NCBI GenBank assembly: GCA_900548975.1
Contig: URMS01000021.1
Location: 1-42,685, forward strand
DNA from: an uncultured Porphyromonadaceae bacterium
GTDB lineage: Bacteria; Bacteroidota; Bacteroidia; Bacteroidales; Muribaculaceae
Direction of reading: 5' to 3'
Length of the DNA: 42,685 bases
Position numbers and translations under genes: made by a program. Positions 35,701 through 42,685 of this stretch are shown one piece after another (the first letter of the stretch is position 1; every line of letters begins with the position of its first letter). Below the pieces are notes generated by a model that worked only from the letters and a program-made list of their open reading frames with translations, searched no databases and had not been told where the DNA came from.

Positions 35701-36804
35701 TTTGTTGCCGTAGCCGATGGCAACTTTATCGTCGAAAACGGCAAAACCGTCGATTCCGCCCTTAAAGTCGGAGACGGCGTCGGAGATCAGGTGATAGTTG
35801 AAAGGAATGGAATTGTAGGGTATGCATGCAAGACCCTTATAGAGACAGCCTATCCACAGATTACCTTCGCTGTCGGCATAGGCTGCACCGAGTTTTGCAC
35901 ATGAGAGGTCGATCGACGGCAGATATAGTGTGGTACATGGTTTTATTGCCGTTTTTCCAGGTTCGATCTTCCACATGCCGCTTGATGAGGTGGAAAAATA
36001 TACGGTATCGTCGATTCCGCGGGTGAAATTGTTTGTATTCATCTCTATCCTGTCGGCCGACCAAAGAGGCTCCACCCGGTTGTCGGCAGTGTGGATGCGG
36101 TAGATGTCGCAGACGGAACTGACAAGGATATTGCCATCCGATTCATTTATTATGTCTGTAATGTATCCGTTGGCGACATTGATGCATGTGGGGCTTCCGT
36201 TGGGGCTGATGGAATATACCTTACCGCTTCGTGTGCCGGTGTAGAGGCGTCCGTTCGGATTTTGGATTACGCATTCGTGCTCGTTTTCGTCGGGGCAGTT
36301 CAGCAGATATTTCACAGCTGTCGGTTCGCCATGGGTTTCGTCGACCACATAGAGACCTTTGCCGGCTACGATAAATGTGATGGTTCCGTCGTTCTGCTCT
36401 GTAATGTCGATGATGTAGCCGCCGTAGTTCATCGACGGCAGGCTGATATGCCTGAAAGAATCGGTGTCTTCATCATAAAGATTCAGGCCGTTGGCGGTGG
36501 CGGCCCATATGCGACCGCGTGAGTCGGACATCACTCCCAGCATGCGGCTGTCGCTCAGCGATGACGGATTGTTTTCGTCGTGGCGGTATAATATGTAGTT
36601 GTTGCCGTCGAACTTCAGAAGGCCACTCTCGGTAGCTATCCATAGGAAACCGTCGGAGTTCCGGCAAAAGCCCACATATGTTCCCGAATCGAATGCCGGA
36701 TCGGAGAACATTCGGCCGGTGCGGATCGCCGAAGCATTTAAGAAGCAGCACATCGCTGCTGCAAGAAGTATGAACCGGTATATGAGATAGAGTTGTCTGA
36801 TCAT
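32782..36804 (-). CDS. Hybrid two-component system sensor/regulator (HTCS), probable xylan-response activator
   Basis: A 1340-residue one-protein signalling system of the inner membrane. A signal/anchor covers about 1-26. The periplasmic two-propeller sensor (Reg_prop repeats, about 35-640) and Y_Y_Y domain (about 680-755) are followed by a transmembrane helix (about 762-784). The histidine kinase has phospho-acceptor His805 in DVSHDIRSP, N-box Asn922 and G-box DTGIGL with Asp955. The receiver domain (about 1073-1190) has phospho-acceptor Asp1123 in ICDVKMP, and the AraC-type DNA-binding domain covers about 1225-1325. All key residues are present. HTCS proteins usually bind an oligosaccharide of the glycan their PUL degrades; a xylo-oligosaccharide is expected here. 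It is divergent from GH115 and overlaps the esterase gene by 4 bases. Confidence 0.95.
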   Translation of the reverse strand: MIRQLYLIYRFILLAAAMCCFLNASAIRTGRMFSDPAFDSGTYVGFCRNSDGFLWIATESGLLKFDGNNYILYRHDENNPSSLSDSRMLGVMSDSRGRIWAATANGLNLYDEDTDSFRHISLPSMNYGGYIIDITEQNDGTITFIVAGKGLYVVDETHGEPTAVKYLLNCPDENEHECVIQNPNGRLYTGTRSGKVYSISPNGSPTCINVANGYITDIINESDGNILVSSVCDIYRIHTADNRVEPLWSADRIEMNTNNFTRGIDDTVYFSTSSSGMWKIEPGKTAIKPCTTLYLPSIDLSCAKLGAAYADSEGNLWIGCLYKGLACIPYNSIPFNYHLISDAVSDFKGGIDGFAVFDDKVAIGYGNKLAILTTEGKLVSRAAIPTRGIVRSILPLSGDKLLVGLANDGIWEFSWTSGRLHKILDQPGKYPTLVMCHLPGEEYLIGFHGVGLLKYNPSTGAKKWYEFDPEGGRLNNPFFASMEMSPDSSHVWIGLYGGISCYDIANDELRILDQMPFIKGATYALASHSDGSVLAGTSHGLIHYDADTYVRHKYTTADGLTDNDVRSVIADDKGGFWIGTKRGLNYLSPDSNRIVVYYGGYGLFEKSFPHGGVAADNSIVLGSDLGITAFHSDSIPTMGFDRKIEATAIILNGQRINRSTTIDGDTVITDGESLRLNLPYKDNSLTLKLSTLDFRDAANVRYIWRISGLQDDWTITAPGDNVIYLPHLDPGKYLLFLKATDNNVTSDETMITIVISTPWYMTAVAKVLYAVIIVVLIVLSIVVIEKKRGEKISEAKIRFFIDVSHDIRSPITLILTPLESLLKEPFPPAVTEKLRTMYRNGQRILSLVNQLLDLRKIEKGGMRLLCRPTNLAVFIEELVDMFKPQAADKKIELGFVNEGGVPDEAWVDRDNFDKILVNIISNAIKYTPDGGKIDVILKGVDDDVLGACAQVSVVDTGIGLGNKTQEQIFARFYRARENHSAGIAGVGIGLDLCRQLTLLHHGSISGCNRTDGVGGSVFSVRIPLDESAYAPTELIRKNAGPGNTPPDKHLVISDIDHKDIVDKPKRKRVAASRRILFVDDDKELRDYIRRQLEESGYKITTADNGADALKIINEGNIDLVICDVKMPVMDGLTFLRLMKSNVDTHHIPVIMLSSKNEIADRIEGWDKGADGYLGKPFNIEELDTLIDNLIGNRLKLKGKFSGAQNVDASKAAPELKGNDEALMEKIMSIINSQIDNPDLNVEMLGRSVGISRVQLHRKLKDIIGMTPSDFIRNIRLKRACLLLQKPDVDVTQVAYAVGFSSQPHFSTAFKRYTGFSPTEYRQRCLRGDVPPVPDNPIDSL

Positions 36805-36823
36805 GGTTTAGATTGAAATTCCT

Positions 36824-36850
36824 ACATTCTTTCGAATGTTATCGAATGTT
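36824..36850. repeat. Inverted and direct repeats in the HTCS leader
   Basis: ACATTC-TTTC-GAATGT (36824-36839) is a perfect 6-base inverted repeat. The right arm is part of a direct repeat TTCGAATGTT/ATCGAATGTT (36831-36840 and 36841-36850) with a 10-base period. It lies between the HTCS promoter and its ATG, so it would be in the 5' leader or bind a protein just downstream of the promoter. Autoregulation is possible but unproven. Confidence 0.5.
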
Positions 36851-36859
36851 TTTCGGGAA

Positions 36860-36867
36860 CAAAGTTA
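36860..36867 (-). promoter_or_regulatory. Promoter -7 element (TAACTTTG) of the HTCS-esterase unit
   Basis: TAACTTTG on the minus strand fits TAnnTTTG and lies 55 bases before the ATG at 36804. The -33 region has no TTG. The leader would be about 45-50 bases and contains the repeats at 36824-36850. Confidence 0.55.
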
Positions 36868-36936
36868 CAACCCTTTTAGTCATTTTTGCACAGGAAGAAG
36901 CCAAAAGTTTCGGGTGTATACAAAAATGAACGGCAT

Positions 36937-36964
36937 TGTTACATCGACGAAAGTCGTGATACAT
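36937..36964. promoter_or_regulatory. Candidate regulator site TGTTACA-N13-TGATACAT in the HTCS/GH115 divergent region
   Basis: TGTTACA (36937-36943) and TGATACAT (36957-36964) repeat the pair found upstream of the GH43-xus operon. The sequence between them holds an imperfect palindrome (ATCGACGA with TCGTGAT). The distance from the end of this site to the GH115 -7 element is 51 bases, against 72 for the other copy, a difference of 21 bases or about two helical turns. It is also about 70 bases upstream of the HTCS promoter, so it could serve both directions. Confidence 0.5.
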
Positions 36965-37015
36965 TGTTAAATATGCCCAATACAATTAATCGGGCTATAT
37001 ATAAATCGGATAATC

Positions 37016-37023
37016 TAATTTTG
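37016..37023 (+). promoter_or_regulatory. Promoter -7 element (TAATTTTG) of the GH115 operon
   Basis: TAATTTTG lies 33 bases before the GH115 ATG at 37057, inside the 16-base stretch TAATCTAATTTTGCAC (37011-37026) shared exactly with the GH43 promoter at 31043-31050. No TTG is found at -33, consistent with activator dependence. Confidence 0.6.
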
Positions 37024-37056
37024 CACCAGTCATTATATATCACTATATCACATGCC

Positions 37057-39633
37057 ATGAAGTACAGAATAAAGCAGGCCTTGCGCCGTGTCGCAGCCGT
37101 GATATCGCTTAGTGCTCCGGTCGCGATGCCCGGTTTTGCCCTCGATAATCCATCTGCGGCAACCGATGCCTCTACCGATCCGTTTGTAGTAATAGCTCCT
37201 TACGCCGGGAGCGGCAAACCGCTGTCCATTCTGCTCGATGAGTCGGATTACAAAGGAGTGTGGATAGCCGCCGAAAATCTTTCTGCCGATTTCAAACGTG
37301 TATGCGGCCAGGCCGCCGAGCTGACGGTCGGGCCGGATTCCCGACGAATGATAATAGCGGGTTCGTACACCAGTCCGCTAATGTCGAAACTTATGGATGA
37401 AGGCAAGATCGACCGCGGCGAGCTGAAAGACAAACTGGAAAAATACATAATGACTACTGTCGACTCACCGCTGCCCGGCGTCGACGAGGCTCTGGTGATA
37501 GCGGGCAGCGACATGAGAGGCACCATATACGGTATCTACGAACTGTCGGAGCTGATAGGCGTGTCGCCATGGTACGACTGGGCTGATGTTCCGCCTGTAC
37601 AACGCGACAGTTTCGCCATCCGGCGCGGAACATACACGGCCGGAGAACCGGCGGTACGCTACCGCGGTATTTTCCTCAACGACGAGGGGCCCTGCCTGAT
37701 GGAGTGGGTGAAAAACACTTATGGAACCAATTACGGCGATCACCGCTTCTACACCCGTGTTTTCGAACTGATTCTGCGCCTGAGGGGCAACTTCCTGTGG
37801 CCTGCGATGTGGGACTGGGCTTTCTATGGCGATGATCCTGAAAACAGCCGTACGGCAGCCGAAATGGGTGTGATAATAGGTACTTCGCACCATGAACCGA
37901 TGGGCCGCAACCATAAGGAATGGGTACGCCGAAAGCATGAATACGGCCAGTGGAATTACCGGACGAACCGCAAGGTGCTCGACAGGTTCTTTGCCGAGGG
38001 TGTGCGTCGTATCAAGGATACCGAAGACATTATTACGATCGGTATGCGCGGCGACGGCGACGAGGCTATGAGCGAGGAAGCCGATGTGAAGCTGCTCGAA
38101 AGTATAATTGCCAACCAACGCAAGATTATCAAAAAGGAAACCGGGCGCCCGGCATCGGAGACTCCCCAGGTGTGGGCCCTATATAAAGAGGTGCTCGACT
38201 ACTACGACAAAGGCCTCCGTGTGCCCGACGATGTCACCCTGCTGCTGTGCGACGACAACTGGGGAAACGTGCGCCGTCTTCCCGATGCCCGAGAACGGCT
38301 TCATCCCGGCGGCTGGGGCATGTACTACCATGTGGACTATGTAGGTGCTCCCCGCAACAGCAAACTGCTCAACTGCACACCTATACAGAACCTCTGGGAA
38401 CAGATGAGGCTTGCCTACGACTATGGAATCGAGAAGATGTGGATTCTGAATGTAGGCGATCTCAAGCCGATGGAATATCCCATCACCCTCTTCCTCGATA
38501 TGGCCTGGAATCCCAGGGCGTTTACCAACGAAAATCTGCTGGACCACACGCGGCGCTTTTTCGAGCAGCAGTTCGGAGCTGAACAGGCCGACGAGGCTGC
38601 CCGCATCTTCAATCTGCTGTGCAAATACAACGGCCGCTGCACCCCCGAACTTCTCGACGCCGATACATATTCCCTCTCCAACGGAGAATGGAAAAAAGTC
38701 CGCGACGAGTACATGCTTCTCGAAGCAGAGGCTCTGAGGCAGTATATGACACTCGATCCGCGCTATCACGACGCATACACCGAACTGATCCTCTTCCCGC
38801 TGCAGCTGATGGCCAATCTTCACGACATGTACTACTCCGTGGCCATGAACCGCAGCGCGCATGCCGCCAATATGCCCGACGCTTCTTTCTGGGCCGACAG
38901 AGCCGAAAAATGCTTTGCCCGCGACGCCGCCCTCATGACGATGTACAACAAGGAGATTGCCGGCGGAAAATGGGACGGTATGATGATACAGAAGCATATC
39001 GGCTACACCGACTGGCACGATAATTTCCCATGCGATGTACTTCCCGAAGTATATCGTACCGACGGCGACGGCCGCCTTGGCGGATACATATTCACAGAAC
39101 CTTCCGACTGTGTGGTGATGGAGGCCGAGCATTTCAACCGGGCGACGGCTCCGGCCGGAGGAGGGGAGTGGACTGTTCTTCCCTATGTGGGCCGTACGCT
39201 TAGCGGTGTGGCCGTGATGCCTTATACCGTGTCGGCCGAAGGTGCGCGACTCGATTACTCTCTTCGCCTGCCTGCCGGCACCGACAGTGTCGAAGTGCAT
39301 GTTGTCACCAAGTCGACTCTCGCCTTTGCGCGCAGCGAGGGGCACCGCTATGCCGTAGGCTTCGAAGGTGCCGAGCCGGTGGTGGTGAATTTCAACGGCA
39401 ATCTTAACGAGGCTCCCGAGAATATACATACTGTATACTATCCCACCGTAGCCCGGCGTGTTATCGAGAAGACCGTCAAACTGCCCGTGCCTGCTCCTGC
39501 GGCCGACGGAAGCGTTGTCCTGTCGCTCTCGCCGCTGGATCCGGGAGTGGTGTTCGAGAAAATAGTTGTTGATGCCGGGGGCTATGAAAAATCATATCTT
39601 TTCGGCGAAGAATCTCCTGTAATACGCAAATAA
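37057..39633 (+). CDS. GH115 alpha-(4-O-methyl)-glucuronidase
   Basis: An 858-residue exported GH115 enzyme that removes glucuronic or 4-O-methylglucuronic acid from internal and terminal xylose units of xylan. The frame is open from 36886, but the ATG at 37057 starts a signal peptide (MKYRIKQALRRVAAV ... PGFALD) and lies downstream of the promoter; earlier ATGs would be in front of or within it. Family blocks are visible: YRGIFLNDEGP (about 202-212), FLWPAMWDWAFYGDD (about 246-260), GTSHHEPMGRNHKEW, TIGMRGDGDE, LLCDDNWGNVRRLP and GGWGMYYHVDYVG. The C-terminal region (from about 680) is the beta-domain part typical of the family. It is followed after 3 bases by the GH43-CBM6 gene. Confidence 0.94.
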   Translation: MKYRIKQALRRVAAVISLSAPVAMPGFALDNPSAATDASTDPFVVIAPYAGSGKPLSILLDESDYKGVWIAAENLSADFKRVCGQAAELTVGPDSRRMIIAGSYTSPLMSKLMDEGKIDRGELKDKLEKYIMTTVDSPLPGVDEALVIAGSDMRGTIYGIYELSELIGVSPWYDWADVPPVQRDSFAIRRGTYTAGEPAVRYRGIFLNDEGPCLMEWVKNTYGTNYGDHRFYTRVFELILRLRGNFLWPAMWDWAFYGDDPENSRTAAEMGVIIGTSHHEPMGRNHKEWVRRKHEYGQWNYRTNRKVLDRFFAEGVRRIKDTEDIITIGMRGDGDEAMSEEADVKLLESIIANQRKIIKKETGRPASETPQVWALYKEVLDYYDKGLRVPDDVTLLLCDDNWGNVRRLPDARERLHPGGWGMYYHVDYVGAPRNSKLLNCTPIQNLWEQMRLAYDYGIEKMWILNVGDLKPMEYPITLFLDMAWNPRAFTNENLLDHTRRFFEQQFGAEQADEAARIFNLLCKYNGRCTPELLDADTYSLSNGEWKKVRDEYMLLEAEALRQYMTLDPRYHDAYTELILFPLQLMANLHDMYYSVAMNRSAHAANMPDASFWADRAEKCFARDAALMTMYNKEIAGGKWDGMMIQKHIGYTDWHDNFPCDVLPEVYRTDGDGRLGGYIFTEPSDCVVMEAEHFNRATAPAGGGEWTVLPYVGRTLSGVAVMPYTVSAEGARLDYSLRLPAGTDSVEVHVVTKSTLAFARSEGHRYAVGFEGAEPVVVNFNGNLNEAPENIHTVYYPTVARRVIEKTVKLPVPAPAADGSVVLSLSPLDPGVVFEKIVVDAGGYEKSYLFGEESPVIRK

Positions 39634-39636
39634 AGT

Positions 39637-40965
39637 ATGAAAAAACTTATCTTACTGCTTCCGCTCGGGCTCGGTGTCGTAGCCATGACAGCCGGTAATC
39701 CCTATCCGCTGGTGCAGACAAGCTATACCGCCGATCCGGCACCGATGGTATACAACGATACCGTGTATCTCTATACCACCCACGACGAGGACGATGCCGA
39801 CGGTTTCAAGATGTACGACTGGCTCCTGTATACATCGACCGACATGGTCAACTGGACCGACCACGGAGCCGTTGCATCGCTGAAGGATTTTAAATGGACT
39901 CCCCGCGACAACGGCGCATGGGCCGCTCAGGTAGTCGAACGCGACGGAAAATTCTATATGTACTGCCCGATACACGGCAACGGTATCGGCGTGCTTGTGG
40001 CCGACAGCCCGTACGGACCGTTTACCGATCCTATCGGCAAACCGCTGGTGTGGCAGAAAGAACACTGGAACGACATCGATCCGACTGTGTTGATCGACGA
40101 TGACGGACAGGCATATATGTACTGGGGCAACCCCGATCTTTACTGCGTGCGTCTGAACCGCGATATGGTCTCCACCTCGGGCGATATCATCATGTTTCCG
40201 AGGATAAGCGATTATCAGGAAGGCCCTTGGGCATGGAAACGCGGAGGAAAGTACTATATGGCTTTTGCCTCTACATGCTGCCCCGAAGGAATCGGCTATG
40301 CCATGAGCGACAGCCCGCTCGGCCCGTGGGAATATAAGGGACATATTATGGACCATACCGAGCGGACACGCGGCAACCATCCAGGCATAATAGAATATAA
40401 AGGCAAAAATTATGTTTTCGGCCACAGCTACGACGTGCTGCGTCGCCAGACATCCGATCATCACGAACGGCGCAGTGCCGAAGCCGCCGAGATGAGCTAT
40501 AATGCCGACGGAACCATAGCCGAGGTGCCTTACTGGCGCGACGCAGAACTGGCTCCCTGCGGTACCATCGATCCCTATCGCCGTGTAGAGGCCGAAACCA
40601 TGGCTTGGGGATACGGTCTGAAGAACGGTCGCCTGGGCACCGGCAATCTCTATGTAGGCAATATCGACAACGGCGAATATATCCTTGTACGCAATGTGGA
40701 TTTCGGCAGCACGAAGCCTCGTAAATTTGAGGTTTGCGCTGCTTCTGCGAAAAAAGGCGGTGTGATAGAGCTTCGTATCGGTTCGCCTGAAGGCGCTCTC
40801 ATCGGTAAGGTGAAAATAAAGGCAAGCGGCTCGGCCGACAACTATACCGTCAGCACCGCTTCTGTAAAGGGCGTCGACGGTCTCTGCGATCTCTGTCTGG
40901 TATTCAGGGGTTCCGATACAACAGGCGACCTGTTCCGCCTCGACTGGTGGAGATTCATAAAATAG
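39637..40965 (+). CDS. GH43-CBM6 arabinoxylan-active glycosidase (paralogue of the one at 11783-13156)
   Basis: A 442-residue exported protein with a signal peptide of about 20 residues and a GH43 propeller at about 24-315. The propeller carries Asp33 in YTADPAPMV, Asp148 in DIDPTVLIDDDG and acid Glu195 in DYQEGPWAW. A C-terminal CBM6 (about 322-442) begins RVEAETMAWG and ends RLDWWRFIK. It shares layout and many motifs with the GH43-CBM6 on the other arm but differs strongly around the acid residue and lacks about 20 residues before it, so the two probably divide different arabinosyl or xylosyl linkages. Only 3 bases separate it from GH115, suggesting tight co-expression with debranching of glucuronoxylan. 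Confidence 0.92.
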   Translation: MKKLILLLPLGLGVVAMTAGNPYPLVQTSYTADPAPMVYNDTVYLYTTHDEDDADGFKMYDWLLYTSTDMVNWTDHGAVASLKDFKWTPRDNGAWAAQVVERDGKFYMYCPIHGNGIGVLVADSPYGPFTDPIGKPLVWQKEHWNDIDPTVLIDDDGQAYMYWGNPDLYCVRLNRDMVSTSGDIIMFPRISDYQEGPWAWKRGGKYYMAFASTCCPEGIGYAMSDSPLGPWEYKGHIMDHTERTRGNHPGIIEYKGKNYVFGHSYDVLRRQTSDHHERRSAEAAEMSYNADGTIAEVPYWRDAELAPCGTIDPYRRVEAETMAWGYGLKNGRLGTGNLYVGNIDNGEYILVRNVDFGSTKPRKFEVCAASAKKGGVIELRIGSPEGALIGKVKIKASGSADNYTVSTASVKGVDGLCDLCLVFRGSDTTGDLFRLDWWRFIK

Positions 40966-41006
40966 TACAAACTAACATAAAACCAAGCGAATAAACACGA
41001 TCGAAC

Positions 41007-42488
41007 ATGTATTTATTAGGATACGACATAGGAAGTTCGTCGGTCAAGGCCGCTCTTGTCGACGCTTCGACCGGCGCATGCGTTGCCTCGGATTTCTATC
41101 CCAAAAGCGAGGCTCCCATCAAGGCCCTGCAGCCGGGTTGGGCAGAGCAGAATCCCGAAAGCTGGTGGAAATATCTGTCGGAAGCGACTGCGTCTGTTCT
41201 CGCCTCTTCGGGAGTGTCTCCCGCCGATATCAAGGCTATCGGCATCTCATACCAGATGCACGGCCTGGTGCTTGTCGACAAGGACCGCAAGGTGCTTCGC
41301 GACGCCATCATATGGTGCGATTCGCGAGGCGTGCCGTATGGCGATAAGGCTTTCGGAGATCTCGGCAGCGAACACACGCTTTCACATCTTCTTAATTCGC
41401 CGGGCAACTTCACCGCGGCCAAACTGCAGTGGGTGAAGCAGAATGAGCCGGAAATCTTCGAAAAAACCGACAAGATAATGCTCCCGGGCGATTATATAGC
41501 CATGCGTCTTACCGGGGAACTGTGCACCACACCGTCGGGCCTGTCGGAAATGATGCTGTGGGATTTTCAGGCTAATGCTCCGGCGCGTTTCCTGATGGAT
41601 TATTTCGGCTACGGCGAGTCGATAATTCCCGAAATCAAAGCCACATTCTGCGAACAGGGCCGTCTTACCCCCGAGGCTGCGGCCGAACTCGGTCTCGCCG
41701 CCGGTACACCGGTTACTTACCGCGCTGGCGATCAGCCTAACAATGCGCTGTCGCTCAATGTATTCAATCCGGGCGAAGTGGCATCGACGGCCGGTACGTC
41801 GGGCGTCGTCTACGGTATCAACGGCACAGTCGACTACGACCCGCGATCGCGCGTCAACAATTTTGCCCATGTCAATCACACGGCCGACAATCCCCGCATC
41901 GGCGTCATGACATGTATAAGCGGCACCGGTATTCTCAATTCATGGTGCAAGCGCAATATCGCTCCCGAGGGCATATCGTATGCGGCCATGAACGATATCG
42001 CGGCCGAAGCTCCCGTAGGCTCGGCCGGCGTGACCGTGCTCCCCTTCGGCAACGGCGCCGAGCGTGTGCTCGAAAACCGCCAGACCGGCTGCTCCTTCCA
42101 TGGCATCAACTTCAATATCCATAACCGCAGCCATCTGCTGCGTGCCGCGCAGGAAGGAATCGTATTCTCGTTCATGTACGGCATGGAGGTGATGGAAAAT
42201 ATCGGTATGAAAATCGACCGGATCCATGCCGGCCACGCCAATATGTTCCTCAGCCCCGTCTTCCGCGACACTCTTGCGGGTGTATCGGGTGCTGTTATCG
42301 ACCTCTACGACACCGACGGTGCCGCGGGTGCTGCCAAAGGCGCCGGAATCGGTGCCGGCATCTACCGCGACAACAACGAGGCTTTTGCCTCGCTTGTGAA
42401 GCTCGGCGAAATTCATCCGGCTGCCGACCGCACGCCATACCTCGAGGCCTACGCACGCTGGAAAAGCTATCTTCAGATGACACTGTAA
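41007..42488 (+). CDS. xylB: Xylulokinase (FGGY family)
   Basis: A 493-residue cytoplasmic kinase that phosphorylates D-xylulose to xylulose 5-phosphate for the pentose phosphate pathway. The phosphate-binding start GYDIGSSSVKA (Asp7), the sugar-contact QMHG (83-86), WCDSRG, and the catalytic Asp242 in RAGDQPNNALSLN are all present. The glycine-rich AGTSGVVYG and the C-terminal GAAKGAGIGAG complete the ATPase fold. It follows the GH43-CBM6 gene after 41 bases with no separate promoter seen, and precedes xylA by 34 bases, so pentose catabolism appears to be wired directly into the GH115 transcript. Confidence 0.96.
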   Translation: MYLLGYDIGSSSVKAALVDASTGACVASDFYPKSEAPIKALQPGWAEQNPESWWKYLSEATASVLASSGVSPADIKAIGISYQMHGLVLVDKDRKVLRDAIIWCDSRGVPYGDKAFGDLGSEHTLSHLLNSPGNFTAAKLQWVKQNEPEIFEKTDKIMLPGDYIAMRLTGELCTTPSGLSEMMLWDFQANAPARFLMDYFGYGESIIPEIKATFCEQGRLTPEAAAELGLAAGTPVTYRAGDQPNNALSLNVFNPGEVASTAGTSGVVYGINGTVDYDPRSRVNNFAHVNHTADNPRIGVMTCISGTGILNSWCKRNIAPEGISYAAMNDIAAEAPVGSAGVTVLPFGNGAERVLENRQTGCSFHGINFNIHNRSHLLRAAQEGIVFSFMYGMEVMENIGMKIDRIHAGHANMFLSPVFRDTLAGVSGAVIDLYDTDGAAGAAKGAGIGAGIYRDNNEAFASLVKLGEIHPAADRTPYLEAYARWKSYLQMTL

Positions 42489-42522
42489 TATCCCTAAAAT
42501 AAACCTATTAACAATCCAGACG

Positions 42523-42685
42523 ATGGAAAAGAAAGAGTATTTTCCCAACATCAGCAAAATCCGCTTCGAGGGTACCGAGAGCTACAATCCCCTCGCATAC
42601 CGCTACTACGACGCCGAGCGCGTGGTCCTTGGCAAACCGATGAAAGAATGGCTCAAGTTCGCCATGGCATGGTGGCACACCCTCT
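42523..42685 (+). CDS. xylA: Xylose isomerase, N-terminal part (cut by the window end)
   Basis: The first 54 codons, starting MEKKEYFPNISKIRFEG and continuing with NPLAYRYYDAERVV and LKFAMAWWHTL, are characteristic of class II xylose isomerases of Bacteroidota, which convert D-xylose to D-xylulose. The start is 34 bases after the xylB stop. Catalytic and metal-binding residues lie beyond the window edge and cannot be checked. A xylose symporter gene often follows xylA in this group but is not visible here. Confidence 0.93.
   Translation, partial: MEKKEYFPNISKIRFEGTESYNPLAYRYYDAERVVLGKPMKEWLKFAMAWWHTL

Noticed and set aside
36886..37056. N-terminal extension of GH115
   Set aside because: This stretch contains the promoter and candidate regulator site, and the translated part is not signal-like. 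The ATG at 37057 starts a good signal peptide.
38179..39429. Open frame of 416 codons on the minus strand inside GH115
   Set aside because: Antisense to conserved GH115 blocks, with no recognisable domain.
1..42685. Mobile element, phage or CRISPR system
   Set aside because: No transposase, integrase, Cas protein or regularly spaced direct repeats were seen. The 7-base repeats are too short and degenerate to be a CRISPR array.

Overview
The window is one continuous, very gene-dense xylan utilisation locus (polysaccharide utilisation locus, PUL) from a member of the Bacteroidota, order Bacteroidales. The evidence is two tandem SusC/SusD outer-membrane pairs, a hybrid two-component sensor (HTCS), many lipoprotein or Sec-exported glycoside hydrolases, and promoters of the Bacteroidota TAnnTTTG type. 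The base composition is clearly richer in G+C than a typical Bacteroides. That fits Muribaculaceae or a similar gut group, but the genus assignment is an inference. Nothing in the window looks like a phage, insertion sequence, CRISPR array, tRNA or rRNA.

Layout. (1) 154-2604, minus: a GH31 alpha-xylosidase-like enzyme with its own promoter and a large hairpin after its stop codon. (2) 29158 down to 2705, minus: fifteen tightly packed genes, probably one transcription unit. They run GH43 - SusC - SusD - SusC - SusD - XusE-like lipoprotein - GH10 with inserted CBMs - CE1-like esterase - GH43-CBM6 - GH5 - SGNH esterase - GH97 - GPH sugar transporter - GH10 - GH43 without a signal peptide. The middle six match the xusABCDE-xyn10C core known from Prevotella bryantii and human gut Bacteroides. 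(3) 31016-29394, minus: a GH43 lipoprotein with its own promoter. (4) 36804-31169, minus: the HTCS regulator, overlapping a sialate-O-acetylesterase-type acetyl esterase by 4 bases and ending in a terminator. (5) 37057-42685, plus: GH115 alpha-glucuronidase - GH43-CBM6 - xylulokinase - start of xylose isomerase, which runs off the window.

How it works together (inference from family knowledge). Surface GH10/CBM xylanase and SusD/XusE lipoproteins bind and cut xylan, and the two SusC porins import oligosaccharides. GH115 removes (methyl)glucuronic acid, the GH43s remove arabinose and xylose, and three esterases remove acetyl and hydroxycinnamoyl groups. GH97 and GH31 may remove alpha-galactosyl and alpha-xylosyl caps, as found on complex cereal glucuronoarabinoxylan. 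The GPH transporter carries small xylosides into the cytoplasm, where the GH43 without a signal peptide can release xylose for XylA and XylB. The HTCS is the likely activator.

The most unusual observations are: a ~120-residue C-terminal module shared by the GH5 and the neighbouring SGNH esterase, a candidate undescribed carbohydrate-binding module; a bipartite DNA motif, TGTTACA-N13/14-TGATACAT, upstream of both the GH43/SusC operon and the GH115 operon, with spacing to the two promoters differing by 21 bases; a 16-base core promoter identity between the GH115 and GH43 units; a strong hairpin separating the xus/xyn10 genes from the accessory enzymes; and degenerate 7-base repeats directly after two stop codons. 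The longest gene-free stretches (235 bases at 29159-29393, 252 at 36805-37056) hold promoters, a hairpin and these motifs.
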